DNA of 64,000 nucleotides, from NCBI GenBank assembly GCA_037975125.1, contig JAJQOW010000014.1, positions 3,467,252 through 3,531,251 on the forward strand, given 5' to 3'. The notes under the pieces were generated by a model, which saw nothing but the letters and a program-made list of their open reading frames with translations, was not told the DNA's origin and ran no database searches. Source of the stretch: Latrodectus hesperus. Taxonomy: Eukaryota > Arthropoda > Arachnida > Araneae > Theridiidae. The translations under genes were made by a program, and so were the position numbers. Shown piece by piece: positions 1 through 15,300 of this stretch. The number at the start of each line of letters is the position of its first letter. The first letter of the stretch is position 1.

Positions 1-144
1 TATATACATTCGAAATATTTCAGATTATTACATATTCGAAAAAAATTTATTCCTCATTCTCTTGATGTCTTAAGTTACAGATCAATTCTTTAAAAGTTTA
101 TTAATAATATTTATTTCGAACTTCTCACAATATCTATTTATAAG

Positions 145-560
145 CTTTAGAGACTGCAGATAGACTGGCCAAAGAGGACAGAGTGGAAGATATGCCCACT
201 GGTTCATCACTTACATACTAGGAATTTTACTCTAATGAAATATCTTGTCTAAATTCAATCAGGCAAATTCCACCCACGCACCAATGGTACTCTGGAACAT
301 CTTATGGAAATAAAATGTTACCAAAAATCTCATACTGCCTTGGCCAGATTTTCAAGCGGATATCTAAAATATTTGTCGTTTGAAAGTGGTACAAAAAATA
401 TCTTACTTTTAAAAAATGCTGTGACCATACAGCCTCACTGAAACATATTCTGGATTTCGTCGGACTTTTCCAGGAGGATTTATCGTCAAATCCTTTGCTA
501 GTCATCGACTTTCTGCTAGTCAAAACAATTTAGAATCGATCTGACAAATGATAGATCTTT
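145..560 (+). pseudogene. Decayed 3' fragment of a non-LTR retrotransposon (RNase H tail)
   Basis: Reading the plus strand with frame breaks gives ADRLAKED, then PPTHQWYSG, then a spaced Cys/His stretch ending HILDFVGLF, then NPLLVIDFLLV. The same blocks occur in the same order in the better copy at 37.9-38.8 kb (ADALAKRG, PPVHHCNQG, HILECLGL, RPLLVIDFLRV). It therefore corresponds to the end of the RNase H domain and the C-terminal tail of the same LINE family. The catalytic core upstream is absent. A TAG interrupts it after SLTY and other frame changes follow. It is non-functional and older than the 37.9 kb copy. The open frame on the opposite strand at 302-523 is a shadow. Confidence 0.7.
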
Positions 561-1308
561 AAAGAGGATAAGCCACACACACAAAAACATAAAATTTAGA
601 GATACAAGGCTTCAATTTGTGTACTTTGAAGTAGATGAAACTATGCGAACCATTTAAGATTTTTGAAGCTTGAATGAAATTTAATAATTTTAGATCGACA
701 TAAGATAATTAGAATGCCTTGTTATATCTTCACTGTTATTATAATTTTTTTAATGTAATCATCAGATTTGTCTATAAGATTACTTGTAAAGATAAACCTT
801 ACTTGATCAATTTCACCATTGTCTTCCTCCATTTTGTCCAGAGCAGCTCACAATTTAATAATTGACCATTTATTTTCCATAGCTTTAGTAAAGCAGAAAC
901 AAAATATATGAAAAAAATAATCTGAAAACAAATATGAAATCTCAGTCATTTTCTAAATAATTAAACTTCACATAAAAACGCAAAACATCAAAAATTAAAT
1001 TATTCATGTTAGTGACATGTGGAACTTGTGGAAAAAGTTTTTTGTTACACACAGTTAACAATAAAGCAAAATAGAGTTTGACTTCTAATCTTAAGGATCT
1101 TAAGGACTTAAGGATCATAATTAAAACAAATAGTAGATAAGAAATTTAATTAGAAGCACGTTATTCTTGAACTATGTGTTTCTGACCTTTCCAATTCTAA
1201 AAGTATTAATATAAATAAATAAAATATGAAGGATTAATTTCAAATTTACATGATCTCTATTAGGTTTCAAAAAGAAATTTCTAAATGGTTTTATGAGGTG
1301 AGAAAAAA

Positions 1309-1364
<56 letters not shown>

Positions 1365-2115
1365 CTTATTGGTACTAGGATTACAATTACACAATTTAGA
1401 TAAATTAAAGTTTTTAACTTATTTATCAATGATTTCAAAATTTGAAATCTTACAAATTTTTTAACAGCAAAAAAAATTATTTTAAAAATTTACAAAGAAT
1501 AATACAGATGTTAGAGTAAAAAATGAGGAAAATACACTGAATAATAGATATTATTAATACACGTAATAAGCTATTTATTTAAAAATGCGTGGTGGATTTT
1601 CAAAAAATGGAGAATATTAGATAATGACTAATTGATCTATAAATTTAGGTATTCAAAATTTGGAAATTAATGTAAATATATAACACTTAGAAATGTTAGT
1701 GCTGAAATTATATATTATATTTAAAAGTTTATTCTATTTTCATGTGGTTATTCATCAAATTTTACTGAAAATACCATTTTTATCAATTGTGAGGCAAAAT
1801 TTTTTAAAAGTTTTGAAATTTTACTATATTAAATAAAATAATTAAATGTAAATATTTTATTTTCTGATATTCATATATGATAATTTTGTGTAAAGGTTGT
1901 CATAGATAAAAGTCACCATTTTCATTTCTAACTTTAATTTATTTTATGAAAGTTAAATTTTTTAATATAGCTCTAGTATAATATTTCATTTTTTGAAATT
2001 ACCAAATGTATGATATGTTTAGAGATTTCAATAAAATGAAATATTTTTAATATTCTTCTAAATGGACCTTAAAATTTTTAAAATTTGATTAAACTAAACT
2101 TAGAGATACGACATA
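561..2115. other. AT-rich DNA without a recognisable gene
   Basis: No open frame with protein-like composition, RNA gene or recognisable element was seen apart from the TA array at 1313-1359. The 88-codon minus frame at 1172-1438 runs through that array and is not credible. Confidence 0.7.
1313..1359. repeat. (TA)n array, about 47 bp
   Basis: An uninterrupted alternating TA tract, the shortest of the ten TA arrays in the window. It lies in otherwise unremarkable AT-rich DNA. Confidence 0.97.
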
Positions 2116-2340
2116 CCATATGGAAGCCAAGGCCTATTTACAGCAGTCAAACCTGTTTTCATGACCCTGGTTTTCAAAAGCGTGAAGCACATGCTCCAAT
2201 TATGTGGTCAGCCTAAAAAAAACCCTAGTGTGTAGTTCCCAGCCAGGCTTGGTATTCAATTTTATTGACTCATTAATACCTTATCCAATCAGAGGATCGA
2301 ACCCAGTAACTGTGGCACTAACACATAACCGTGGGGCTTC
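2116..2340 (-). mobile_element. Probable tRNA-derived SINE, decayed
   Basis: This block is richer in GC than its surroundings. Read on the minus strand from 2340 it starts like a tRNA: GGTTATGTGTTAGTGCC carries an A-box-like segment, followed by the B-box-like GGTTCGATCC (complement of 2294-2304). The roughly 180 bp body runs to about 2116. This spacing of a pol III A and B box followed by an unrelated tail is the standard SINE layout. I found no clear target-site duplication. The body differs from the SINE at 22.2, 34.1 and 57.9 kb, so it is probably another family. Confidence 0.55.
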
Positions 2341-5300
2341 TCAAAATTGATTATTGTAATATAAATACAATTCGAAATTAATTGAGTTATATAATATTTA
2401 CATGTAAAATTTGAATAAAATATAAAAAAATACCTGCTTGGTTATTCATTAAAATTTAATTCTGATTTTTTTTAAATGAAAGATAATGAGCATTGTCAAT
2501 TAAATTAGAGTTTTAAGTATTTTAATAAATCACAGAATTTTTTAATTTCGAGTTTATTACAAAATAAGATTAGTATAAAATAATACTTTTACTATGTTTG
2601 TTAATCGTATAAATATGAACCCTGGTTTTAATTTCTATTATATATTTTAAATAGGGTATATAAAATTTATAATTTATTCTATGCTAAATGTCACTGAATT
2701 TCTTCCGTTCAAAGCTTACATATAATCAATTACAAGCACACACTCACACACACACAATATATATATATATCTATACATATATACATATAAATGTGTGTAT
2801 GAATATGAATATTTAAAGTATTATATTTATTTATTCATCCAAGAATATTTTCCTTTATAAAATTTTGTTTTTTTTGCATTTTTCCCCAACCTTTCAATCT
2901 ATTTCTGAATTTGATAAAAGCAAGGTTACTCCCTCAAGACGTTACTTATCTTAAGGAAAGTTTTTGCGGAGGTCATCAGTCATGAACTGTCATTTCGTGT
3001 GAAGAAATGCTACTCTATCAGTGAAACTCTCGTATATTTCTGTCTCTCACACAATAGTTTAATACCTATGTACTTTTTCACATATGCATAGAAAGTGAGG
3101 AAAAATCTTTGGATAAAAATGCATTCAATTTATTTGATATTGACTATTTTTCACTCCATAGAAGGGAATAATTATTTATTATTTATTGAGAAAAATATTT
3201 TTAATACACATGCTTTAATTGATATATTTCTTCTGCAATATTTTTTCATTTTCTTAAGCCCAATATTTATTTATTAAACAACACCTAACAATTCATATTA
3301 CTTTCTTTATATAAGAAAATGTATATATATATATTAATGAATTAGCGCCTTTATAGTATTCATAATGGACTTTTTTTTAAAAAAATTCTATGTATAATTT
3401 GACAAATTTCTAATCAGTTATTTTAATGCTGAATAACACTGATCATAGAAGCTTATAATGAAATTATCAATTTACGTGAACTTTTTTTAATAAATTTTCC
3501 TGTATACATAATAGAATAAGAAATGGACAAATAGCTGATAGAGTTTCAATGCCTATCAGTTAGGGTTCTGGAATTAGGTTTAACAGTTCATGAAATTGAA
3601 CTCTACCTAGGATATGTATGTTTGCAGTGACTTGGAGATAACTTTAAACAGCAAGTGCCATTCTAATTGTCTATTGATAACTAAATATGTTCATTGAGAG
3701 ACAAAAAAGTGAATCCAAAGTTTAGGAATTGACACTATTATGGAAATGTAGAAAGATATTTTCATCATTTAATTGATTCTAATTTATTTCTCTTCATTTA
3801 TATTATTTCTGATAAATCTGGGACACACGATGATAATTGCAAAATTCTGAAATACTCTTTTATTTTTAATTGCTTTTCCGATTATAAGCTGTTAAACTCC
3901 TATAACTAATATTTCATTCCTTTTAATTGTATGACCATAATATCATTATGTAGAATAAAATGCTTCTCATTCCTATATTATTATTTTATTGTGTGTGCGT
4001 GTGCTCTTTGTATCAATTACATATTAACATTTTCAAATTTTAATTTTGAAAGAGCAATTAGAATAATAATTTTTTTGGTATTTTTTCAAGAATATTTATT
4101 AAGGTTCTTACATTTTTTATAGTTTTTTTTATCTGAAAATTATGATTAGTAATGCCTTTATTTTAAATATTTCAAATAATAAAATAATCATGTAATAAAT
4201 ATACTTATTGTGAACACATAAATAGCATATAACAAAAAACACATGTAAATTTTATCCTTTTTATAACTATTATTAGAAATATTTTTTTATGTATTTATTT
4301 ATAGAAAATTTATTGCAGAGTTTTAATATGCATTCACACTTTCAGCATTTATACTCTTTATATTGTAATTAATTTCTTTTATTATTTAAAACTAATACGA
4401 ATGTTAATAATAATTAATAAAAATACATTTTAATGAAATAAACTCGAACAAACATATTCAAATTTTGTGAAATAACAAATTAATTACTTCAAAAACTAAT
4501 TATTTCAAAATTAGTTCTTCATGTCTAAAAACTTTTGGAGAACTTGCGCATTTCAATACTTTTACTTAAATATAAATTATATTTAAACTATGGTGTTTGA
4601 TTCTCTCTCATACACAACTTTGACTTATACACAATATTTCGTTTTATATTGTTTGCATGTTTATGTGTATAGACGTGCGTATCATAACAAGTACCATTTC
4701 ATGTCACAAATTTCCTTGCTCTCAAAATGGAAATCATAAACTTTTTCCCTACAAGGATAGGTTTTATAAAAATAAGACCACATTTCATATTTTTTGAAGC
4801 AAAATATTATTTTCCGCCTTTTAAATTTATACTAATTTACATGACGCTTTAAGTTAGATTTAAATTTAGAAAATTATAATTTATAAATTTAGATTTTTTT
4901 TAAATAATTTTATTTGTTGTAATTTTTGCCAAAAACAGCTTACTTTATGACATACTGTGATTTATTTTTTAAAAATAATTCTCACAGAAAGCGAGCAAAG
5001 CAAATGTGTTACTCTCAAAAATGTTCTTGTTAATTACTTTGCATGAAATGAGATGATTATTTTCAGTGCACGAACAGAGCAAAAGAAATATTTTTCTTAA
5101 AATTTCCAGAACTTAATTAAACTAATAAGAGTTAAATTTAAATTGCATTACTTAAAGCTTAGTACAGATTATTTCTTTTTCAAAGTACAACATGCTTGTT
5201 TTTCCTTGAAATTTTTCATATCTCTATAACTCCATAGAAAACATAAAAAAAAGTTATCTTAAAATAGAAGTTGAGTAAACTTTATGCTAATTTAATTGTT

Positions 5301-8300
5301 TTTGTTAGAAGCAATTAAAACTTTTAATTAATACTAAACGAAATGCTTTAGAAAAGACATTTATAATCTGATTTTTATTTTTCATGACAAATCTTTTAAT
5401 CATAACATTTTTATTTATCCTTAAGTTAGTTTAATGTTAAAAAAAAGTTTTATTAAATCAACTATTTATATTTAAATGTATGCAGAAGCCTTATAAGTTT
5501 GCATACCTTAAAATTATTTGTTTTATTCTTTTTTGTGATTATTTTTCTGAGCTGGTGAAGTTTTCTATGTTATGCTTATGTTTTGGACAGAACTACAAAC
5601 ATCAGAACTACAAGACTATGATAACATTTATAATTTGAAAATATATCATAAAAAATCTAAGTGCTTCTAGATTTTCTGTTTTAATAATATAAACTATAAT
5701 AATTAATTATTCCTTTTTAAGCCATTGAAATGCTATTTTTAAGCAATTTCGTATTAAAAAATAATGAATAATTGTTTCTGAATCTGCCTTTGAAAAATGG
5801 GTAATTTTTATTTATTATATCATTATTGTGAATAATCTTGTGTTATATGTAATGAATAATATTAATGAAAAATACATTTATTCTTTTTAATTGCTGAGTT
5901 TATTTGCTCATCAGTTAACTTAAAATTACTAATGATATTTTTCATTTCTTTTTCACCTTTTACAAGAAAGGTGCTTTTAAATCCTATATTTTCTTCAAAG
6001 TCATAACACTAGGATTTTTTAGCTCTTTAACAGAGGGAAAAAAAGTGTTTTTAGTTTTTACATTTAAAAATTTTTAAAATTATGATTATGAAATTTCTTT
6101 ATAAATTAATTGAAAAAAATTAAAAAAAATTCAGATAAGTAAATAATCTCGATTAAAAAAATTCATAAAAGTAAAATATTGTGAAATGTCATGAAGTCTC
6201 ATCACAGGATATCATTATAGTATAATGAGCTTATACATCAAAATTATTACTTTAAAAATATTGCACCATTTATTAACTGAGTTATTATTCCTTGATACGA
6301 TAAACAGAGTTGCAGTTGGTTGACAATTCTGAGAGTTACAAAATTAGAATTATCTAGAACACAGAATACTTTTGCGGAAATGGGAAGGTATACTATAATA
6401 TTTTGATAAATTAACTATATAGTTGAGTTTTAGTTCTTGAGTAATTTTAAGATATATTGTATTTTTTAAATAATTTTTAAAAAATGACGAGGCTTCTTCT
6501 TTAAAAGGATATTTTAATTTTCGATATGTAAAACAATAAGAAAAACCTATTTTTTTAAAAAAATATTAAAACAAAAACTTTAATACAATAAAGAGTAAGG
6601 TTTGAATATTTTGAATCAGTTGCTATTAGCTATTATGTTTATAAGATGATTCAATTTTAATTCTCATTTCTAGTATTTTGAATTTAGAAATTTTTTTTAA
6701 CAAAGTATGTGGTATGTTAAAAAGAATATTTTACATTTAAGATAACTACCAAATATTTTAGAATTAGGATAACATTTTTGGCAGTCATCTGAAGAATAGA
6801 TTTAAACTTTGTGCCAAAACTAATTAAGTTACGTTTCATAAGTGATAGAGAAAAGAGATATAGCCTAAAATAACCATATTAAATGCTGATATTTAAAAAA
6901 AATGCAAAATACATTAATATGTAAGCTTAAAAGTTGCTCATTTGAATGAAATGTATATTTCACTCATAGGTTTTTAATTTTGTTTCCTTGTCACTTTTGA
7001 ACAAAGCCTTTTGAATTTATTAAAACAATAATTGCTATTTAATGTTAGTCAGATTGAAATATTTATTTTAAAATGGATGTGTGATTGCATATATAAAGAT
7101 AGTCCTAGATGTGCTTTTTTACTATAAACTAATAATTATAGTGATAAAATACACCTATGTCTATTTCCATTTAATAATTTAAATGAATCGTGTTCCTTTT
7201 AAATAAATAAGTGATTCTAGAATAATAAATGCAAATCACACATTGAAATAACATTTTGATTTATTTTTGTCTCACTTTACATAATAGTTTTAAAATTCAC
7301 ATGCATTTTCTTGTGTGTTCGATTTGTTTGTAAAATATTTTGCACTATTTTTATCCATAAAAATAATTTGTTTGTAAATTTTAAATAAAATGCACTTATC
7401 TAATTATTTGGACAATATTGCTAACTATTTTTTAAAAAACGCCATTCGGATACTAATTCAATCTACTTAAAATAACAAAATTTCACTTAATCTTATTTTA
7501 TTAAGGCAGTGATAACTTAGTTAAAAATTAAAAAGTTAAATTTGTAAAAATGTCTAAAAATTAAAAAAAAATATATTTAAAAAAACTTTTCTCAAGCTAA
7601 AATGCTAAAATTAATCTTCGAAATTTCAGACTGTCATAAATTTGAAAATATTGTGAAAATACATAGACAAATCAGTACTTATAACTTATCGTCAAAATTA
7701 AACTAAACATTTTAGATTAAATTATTCTGAATGGACAGTTTCAAGATTTTTTTAAATAAACCATTTAGAAAATATTTGATAATCGTTGGAAAAATATTTG
7801 TGCTTTCCGTTAATTCTAGTTTAACTATCAAAGAGATCTATTAAGAAACAAACCCTTTTAACACGTTAAGCAATATTACTATGTTTGTATAAGACAAATA
7901 AGTTTAATAAAATAAGAAGCAGTTCAAGAAATTAAGGTGCATGGAATAATAATAATAAAAAATTAGGTAAAATCTTTGATTAACAAGAATATTTTAACAA
8001 CAAGAAAACAAGTTGTTGCTTTAGTGTAAACTATATTATAATCAAACGAATTAAAAATGATTGATGATTCAGTTTTTAGCCATCGTTTCATTATTCATAT
8101 TAATATGAACTGTATGAAAATAAAATGAGCTTGACCCAATATGTTTATAGGATGTTTTGTTTTAGAATTAGTTTTGAAGAAAAAATATTTATTCGATTTG
8201 TAGGTATATAATATACACGTTTTTATCTCGTCCAAAATGTTGTCTGAAACAAGATAATAAGTACTTGATAAATTAAATTTTATTTTTTTAATAATTTTCA

Positions 8301-9290
8301 AAGTATCTTGAATGCAATAGAAAACCATTGTTCATTCTCTAAAGTGTTAGTCAAATTTCATTAAAAAAGGAAAAGAATAAATATTTTTTCTGGAGTTATC
8401 AAAACAGCTGATGCTTTCAGTTTCAGTATTTGTGATAAATATTATGTTATTTTCTAATTTACATAATAACAAATTTTGAAAGCATATCAACTGTACTACA
8501 TTTTTCTAGGCATGTCTGAATCTCAATCATCAATGATGAAACCAACAAGGCGTGTTATAATCCTCTTAAATATCCATCCAAAATTCTGGGCATTCCTTTC
8601 AGTTTTTGTCCTTGTTTAGAAACAATACAGATTTGCATAGGAAGTTTATTGCAATAACTACTTAAAATACTTAGGTAATCAAGAGTAACAACAAACCAAT
8701 ATACCAGCTATTTTATGTATTGATGATAGCATATATTTAATAGTCTCAATTCATTAACTTCCAAAGTTATTACCTGTTTCTAATAACAAGTATGTTATTT
8801 GATATTTGAATCAGGTTTAATAGATCTAGTTTCATTTATTGCTATATTTAAATTCCTAAAAATATTATTTTGCATTAAATCTCTTAAATTCGTTTGATGA
8901 TTATTTAAAACTAAAATATATTTTTTCATCACACATTACTATGCATTCTATATATTTTTAATTTAATATTTCGAATAATTTGCTGAACAATGAAATGTTA
9001 AACGAAATCTAATTGTATTTGTTTTTACTATTTACTATGCTACTAGCAAATCTACTGTATTGCAGCTAATATTTGCAACGATATAAGTTTAACTCTAATA
9101 TCATGCCATTACTAAATATTATTTGAATTAAATGCTTCATTATACGAAATCTTTACACGCTGTAAATTCACATGAATTTTAAAATATTACATTTATTTAT
9201 ATTTGTAATAAATATATTCATCTCAAATCAACGAGTCAATTAAAATTTGAAAAATCATCAGCAACTTCATTGCAACTTACTCTTTTGCAG
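2341..9290. other. Long AT-rich stretch without a recognisable gene
   Basis: Nearly 7 kb with no protein-like frame, tRNA or element that I can recognise. Only short open frames occur (for example 3095-3277 and 3931-4122 plus), and their Phe/Ile/Leu/Tyr/Asn-rich composition is what translated AT-rich noise gives. A mixed CA/TA microsatellite lies at 2735-2798. Confidence 0.65.
2735..2798. repeat. Compound CA / TA / TG microsatellite
   Basis: A run of CA repeats with one interruption passes into (TA)n with CTATACATA interruptions, then a short TGTGTG. It is a typical compound dinucleotide repeat. Confidence 0.9.
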
Positions 9291-9456
9291 ATCCATATTT
9301 GGGGTGTAGTGGGATTAGATTTTCAAATTTCTCTTTTTTCCTGTACATGTGTCTACTACCTCACTGTTGTGAACAAACATCAACGAAAAATCCTCCTAGA
9401 AGACAACGAAGTGGTGAACGCTTATAAGTCTTTCAACATCCTTTAGAGGTTTAACT
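9291..9456 (+). other. Candidate exon bounded by good splice signals
   Basis: The sequence before 9291 ends in the acceptor-like CTTACTCTTTTGCAG, and position 9457 begins a perfect GTAAGT donor. The 166 bp between are more GC-rich than either flank. In the frame starting at 9291 there are 51 sense codons before TAG at 9444. The frame starting at 9293 is open for 44 codons to TAA at 9425. Both are long for this base composition. If it is a last coding exon the TAG frame would serve, and if internal it may be a UTR or lncRNA exon. I do not recognise either peptide, and no partner exon is identified. The evidence is signals and composition only. Confidence 0.3.
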
Positions 9457-11766
<2,310 letters not shown>

Positions 11767-11879
11767 ATGAGAAACCAACAGAGTTAGTAATATTCACATC
11801 ATTATCGCCACTTAGAAAATAATCGTTGAATGTTTGCTCTTGTCACAAAGGAATCCAGTAATTGCAGATAATGCCAAGC

Positions 11880-12370
11880 CATTATAGATGGAGTCAGTTC
11901 TAGCAGACAGACGAATTTACGAGGGGCATCGGCTGAGGCGAATATTATTGGAACAAGGAACTGTGGAATGTTTGTGGTGTAGCATTGCAACCACAGTGAC
12001 GTTGAAACGCGTAGATCGACGCGTTCGACGGGAGGTTGTAGCTGCTTCGCAAAGCACGCCTACCAAAATTCTGCATATTGTGCAAGGATGATGAGCTGCG
12101 GCCAGTGATACTCACCTATCTTTAGTGGGTGCCCACTGTCCTTTGTTATCAACGAGATAATGACCTATGCTATTAGCAAGATAACGTCCGACCACACATT
12201 GCTCGCATCATCCAACTATTTCCATGGCCACCGTGCCCACCAGATCTCCCTCCTATCGAATCATTTGCAATATTATTGGACATAATTTGTAAACTTTCCA
12301 TTGTATACTTAAGAAGGCACATTTTGGCAAATGGTTGGCAAAAAATAAAGAGCCATTTCTCAGGATGTAT
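11880..12370 (+). pseudogene. Tc1-like transposase fossil
   Basis: From 12177 the plus strand reads QDNVRPHIARIIQLFPWPP then CPPDLPPIE. This is the conserved C-terminal part of Tc1-family DDE transposases (usually QDNARPH, then LPWPA.SPDLSPIE). The second catalytic Asp is at 12180-12182 and the final Glu of the PIE motif at 12258-12260. They are separated by only 25 residues instead of the 34 of the Tc1 class, with the shortfall just before the PWP motif, which points to a deletion of about 27 bp. A TAG stands immediately before QDN where the family has Gln. Upstream, a 67-codon frame (11888-12091) with RVDRRVRREVV may be the end of the helix-turn-helix and linker region. The first catalytic Asp region is missing or unreadable. 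No terminal inverted repeats were found. It is dead and internally deleted. Confidence 0.72.
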
Positions 12371-12389
12371 TATCTTAAAATTACAAATA

Positions 12390-15300
12390 AATATTTTCTT
12401 ATCTGTTTAACAATAATTTACTTCTTAATTAACAATAATTAACATTTCTATTTAAATTTTTTTCATATTAATAATTTTGATGTAGTGAACACTTGATTTA
12501 TGCATTTATCTCATTTATATTTAGATGCGACAGCATAAACTACTAAATATTTTAGGAATATTTTTCTACTAAAACAAAAAAAAAACTATTTTAGGTATGC
12601 AAAAATTTAAATTACCCCAGAAATAACTTCCTTTTGTTTTAAACTCTGTAAAATTTGCTTTAATTTGACCAAACATCATTTTAGAAATATTGTTATTTAA
12701 TATTCTTCTACCAGTATCATCGTTAAATATAAAGTTTTTAAGCACTTCTTCATAACAAATTATCATTACTAACTAATTACTTGCTATGAAATTACAAATG
12801 CTACTTCGTTGCGTGCATCATGTTATTCAAGAAAACGTTTTGCCATTTCTATGCAGTTAGATTTGTTTTCAGCTCAGAAAAGTTGTACTACTTTAATAAG
12901 AATTTAAGAATAAAAGAAGGAATATAATCTTGTATCATTCATACAGAAATTTTCTTCAAAACAATATATGTATCACACTGATTTTTTTTAATAAATTGTA
13001 GTTCGTTTTTTTCAGTAGAATACATGTTTGCTTTTAGTATCATAGGATTTAAGATTTTATATGTACTGAATACATTAACTAACGTGTATATATATATATA
13101 TTTATATATGTGTGTGTGTGTGCCACTTTTGGATTATCGTTAACTAAAAACGTAAATATTATAACAATTCGTTTATTTACATCAAAAATTAATATCCTAG
13201 TTAAAAGGATAACTTATTTACGAGTCAATTAAATAGTATAGCATAGCAATGCGTCATTTTATTTTATATTTTAATTCCAGCAACAAAATTTTTTGGATTG
13301 TTTGCAAGTAATAAAAAATTAAAATTATAAATTCTCAGGGCCACATTTGTTGAAAAAAAAGTATTGCTGGTATAATTTAAATGTGTTGGCATTGTTAAAG
13401 ACTCCCCCCTCTCAAAGTAAGAATTGTAATAGAGGACACGTATAATGTCTTGCTCTGCAGCACCATTATATTTGTCATTCAATATTTAATTTCATATTAT
13501 TCTCTGAAATCTTAAACATATTTTAAGTTCAAAAAAATTGCTCAATTTTAATTATTGATAAAATTTTTTATACTAAACTTACAAATAACTGTAAAAGACT
13601 ATAATTATTTTCTTTGTAAGTCTATGTTTTACATTCCTCTTAACAGTAATTTTTTGATTTAAAATTAGCTATGATGCACATTTTTATTAGTTTCGTTTTC
13701 TGTACAGGAAAATTTTATCATCGACAAACGGTTAAAATTATTTGAAAGAGGAAGTCTTTTCATATATATAGTGCTCTAACTTCTCTACTAATACTATATT
13801 CTAAATGATTGTGTTTATTTTCTGAAATATTTCCAGGATACATTAAATATTTCGCTATACCTTATTTTTTTATTCGCTAAATATTTAATAGGTTTATCAA
13901 TTGATATATTCTTTGGGATAAAAGAAGTAAATGTTAAAATAATATTAATCATGTAAAGTTATAGTATTTTACATAAGAAATAATATTATTATGCATTTTG
14001 TAATGCTAACTTTTAAAGTAATTGAGAAAAACTTTCGTTCATGACGTCAATTGTTGATTGTTTATGTAATGAATTTTTGAATAAAAATATAATAAAGTGT
14101 ACTGTAATCATTTAATGCATAGTACGCAATCAGAGTTAATGCTTTTGAAACGAATATTTTCCTTTAAGTTAGAAAGTACTAAAAATACCCAGAAAAATTT
14201 GTCTAGCTTTAAACAAAAATAATTCTTTAAAACAATTACTTTCAATGCATTAAGGGAAAGAGTTCTGTGGTGTAATCAATCAACCAGACAGTTACTTACT
14301 GTGTTGGGATTTAGTAGACTTTACAGAGGGTAACTGGAAATTCACAACTGTTTCTGAAGACTGAAGTTGAATAAAATTTTTTAAAGATATTTTTTGAAAG
14401 TTTTACGAAACAAAATTACATTTAATTCATTTTCCTTTTTATTTTCTACAATATTTATTTCTATTTAAGTTTTTTCTGAAAATATCAGAAAATCTATAAA
14501 ATTAATGTAGGTATTATTACTATAGTTTTTAATTTATAAATATAAGTTATTATTCTACATCAATAAAGAAACTGTAATACAATGATTACATAATAAAAGA
14601 GCTGTTGATTTCATGAAGTATACAGATATTTATTGTATTAAGTATTATTTATTAACTTATTGATTTTAAATAGCTGTGTAGGGTTTCAAAAAATAAAAAA
14701 AAATAGTTTTTTTATAATTTCGATTTCTTAAGTTATAAATAAATTAAAATAGGAAATTATTAAGATTCATATGTAAATAGGACTTGTTACATGTCTATAA
14801 ATGTGTCCCTAATTCAAGAAAGCAAATTTTAAAAAATTACTTTAAAATGCATATTACACATTAAAATTAAAATTTTTTGCAAAAACATCATTATTTAGAT
14901 GAAGATTCAATAATGTAATATAATTTGATAATGTATGCATAATTTCGCTGTATAATTCGATATGTATAGTTTCGTTTAGGTAAAATTATTCATGATTCTG
15001 CTTTTTTTCTGTTAATTTATTCAGTATTTAAGAAATTTTACTTCTAAATTTTATAAATTAAAAAACTAATACTGTAAAATACCTTATCGTTAAATAATAA
15101 AAATAAATTCAAACAAAAATGTCAATAAAGTAGAAAATTATAAGAAACCGAATATTTGACTAAAACAATTGCCTATAATATATAAAGTAAGTAGCTTAAG
15201 TTTAATAGCAGCATGATTTTATTAATGTTTGGTTTTTGAAGTGTACAAGAATTTACTTTTTCACTGAATTGAGTGTGTATTTATCTTACAAAATTACTGC

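Noticed and set aside
3095..4122. Small hydrophobic frames as membrane peptides
   Set aside because: Phe/Ile/Leu/Tyr-rich frames are expected by chance in DNA this AT-rich. No signals or motifs support them.
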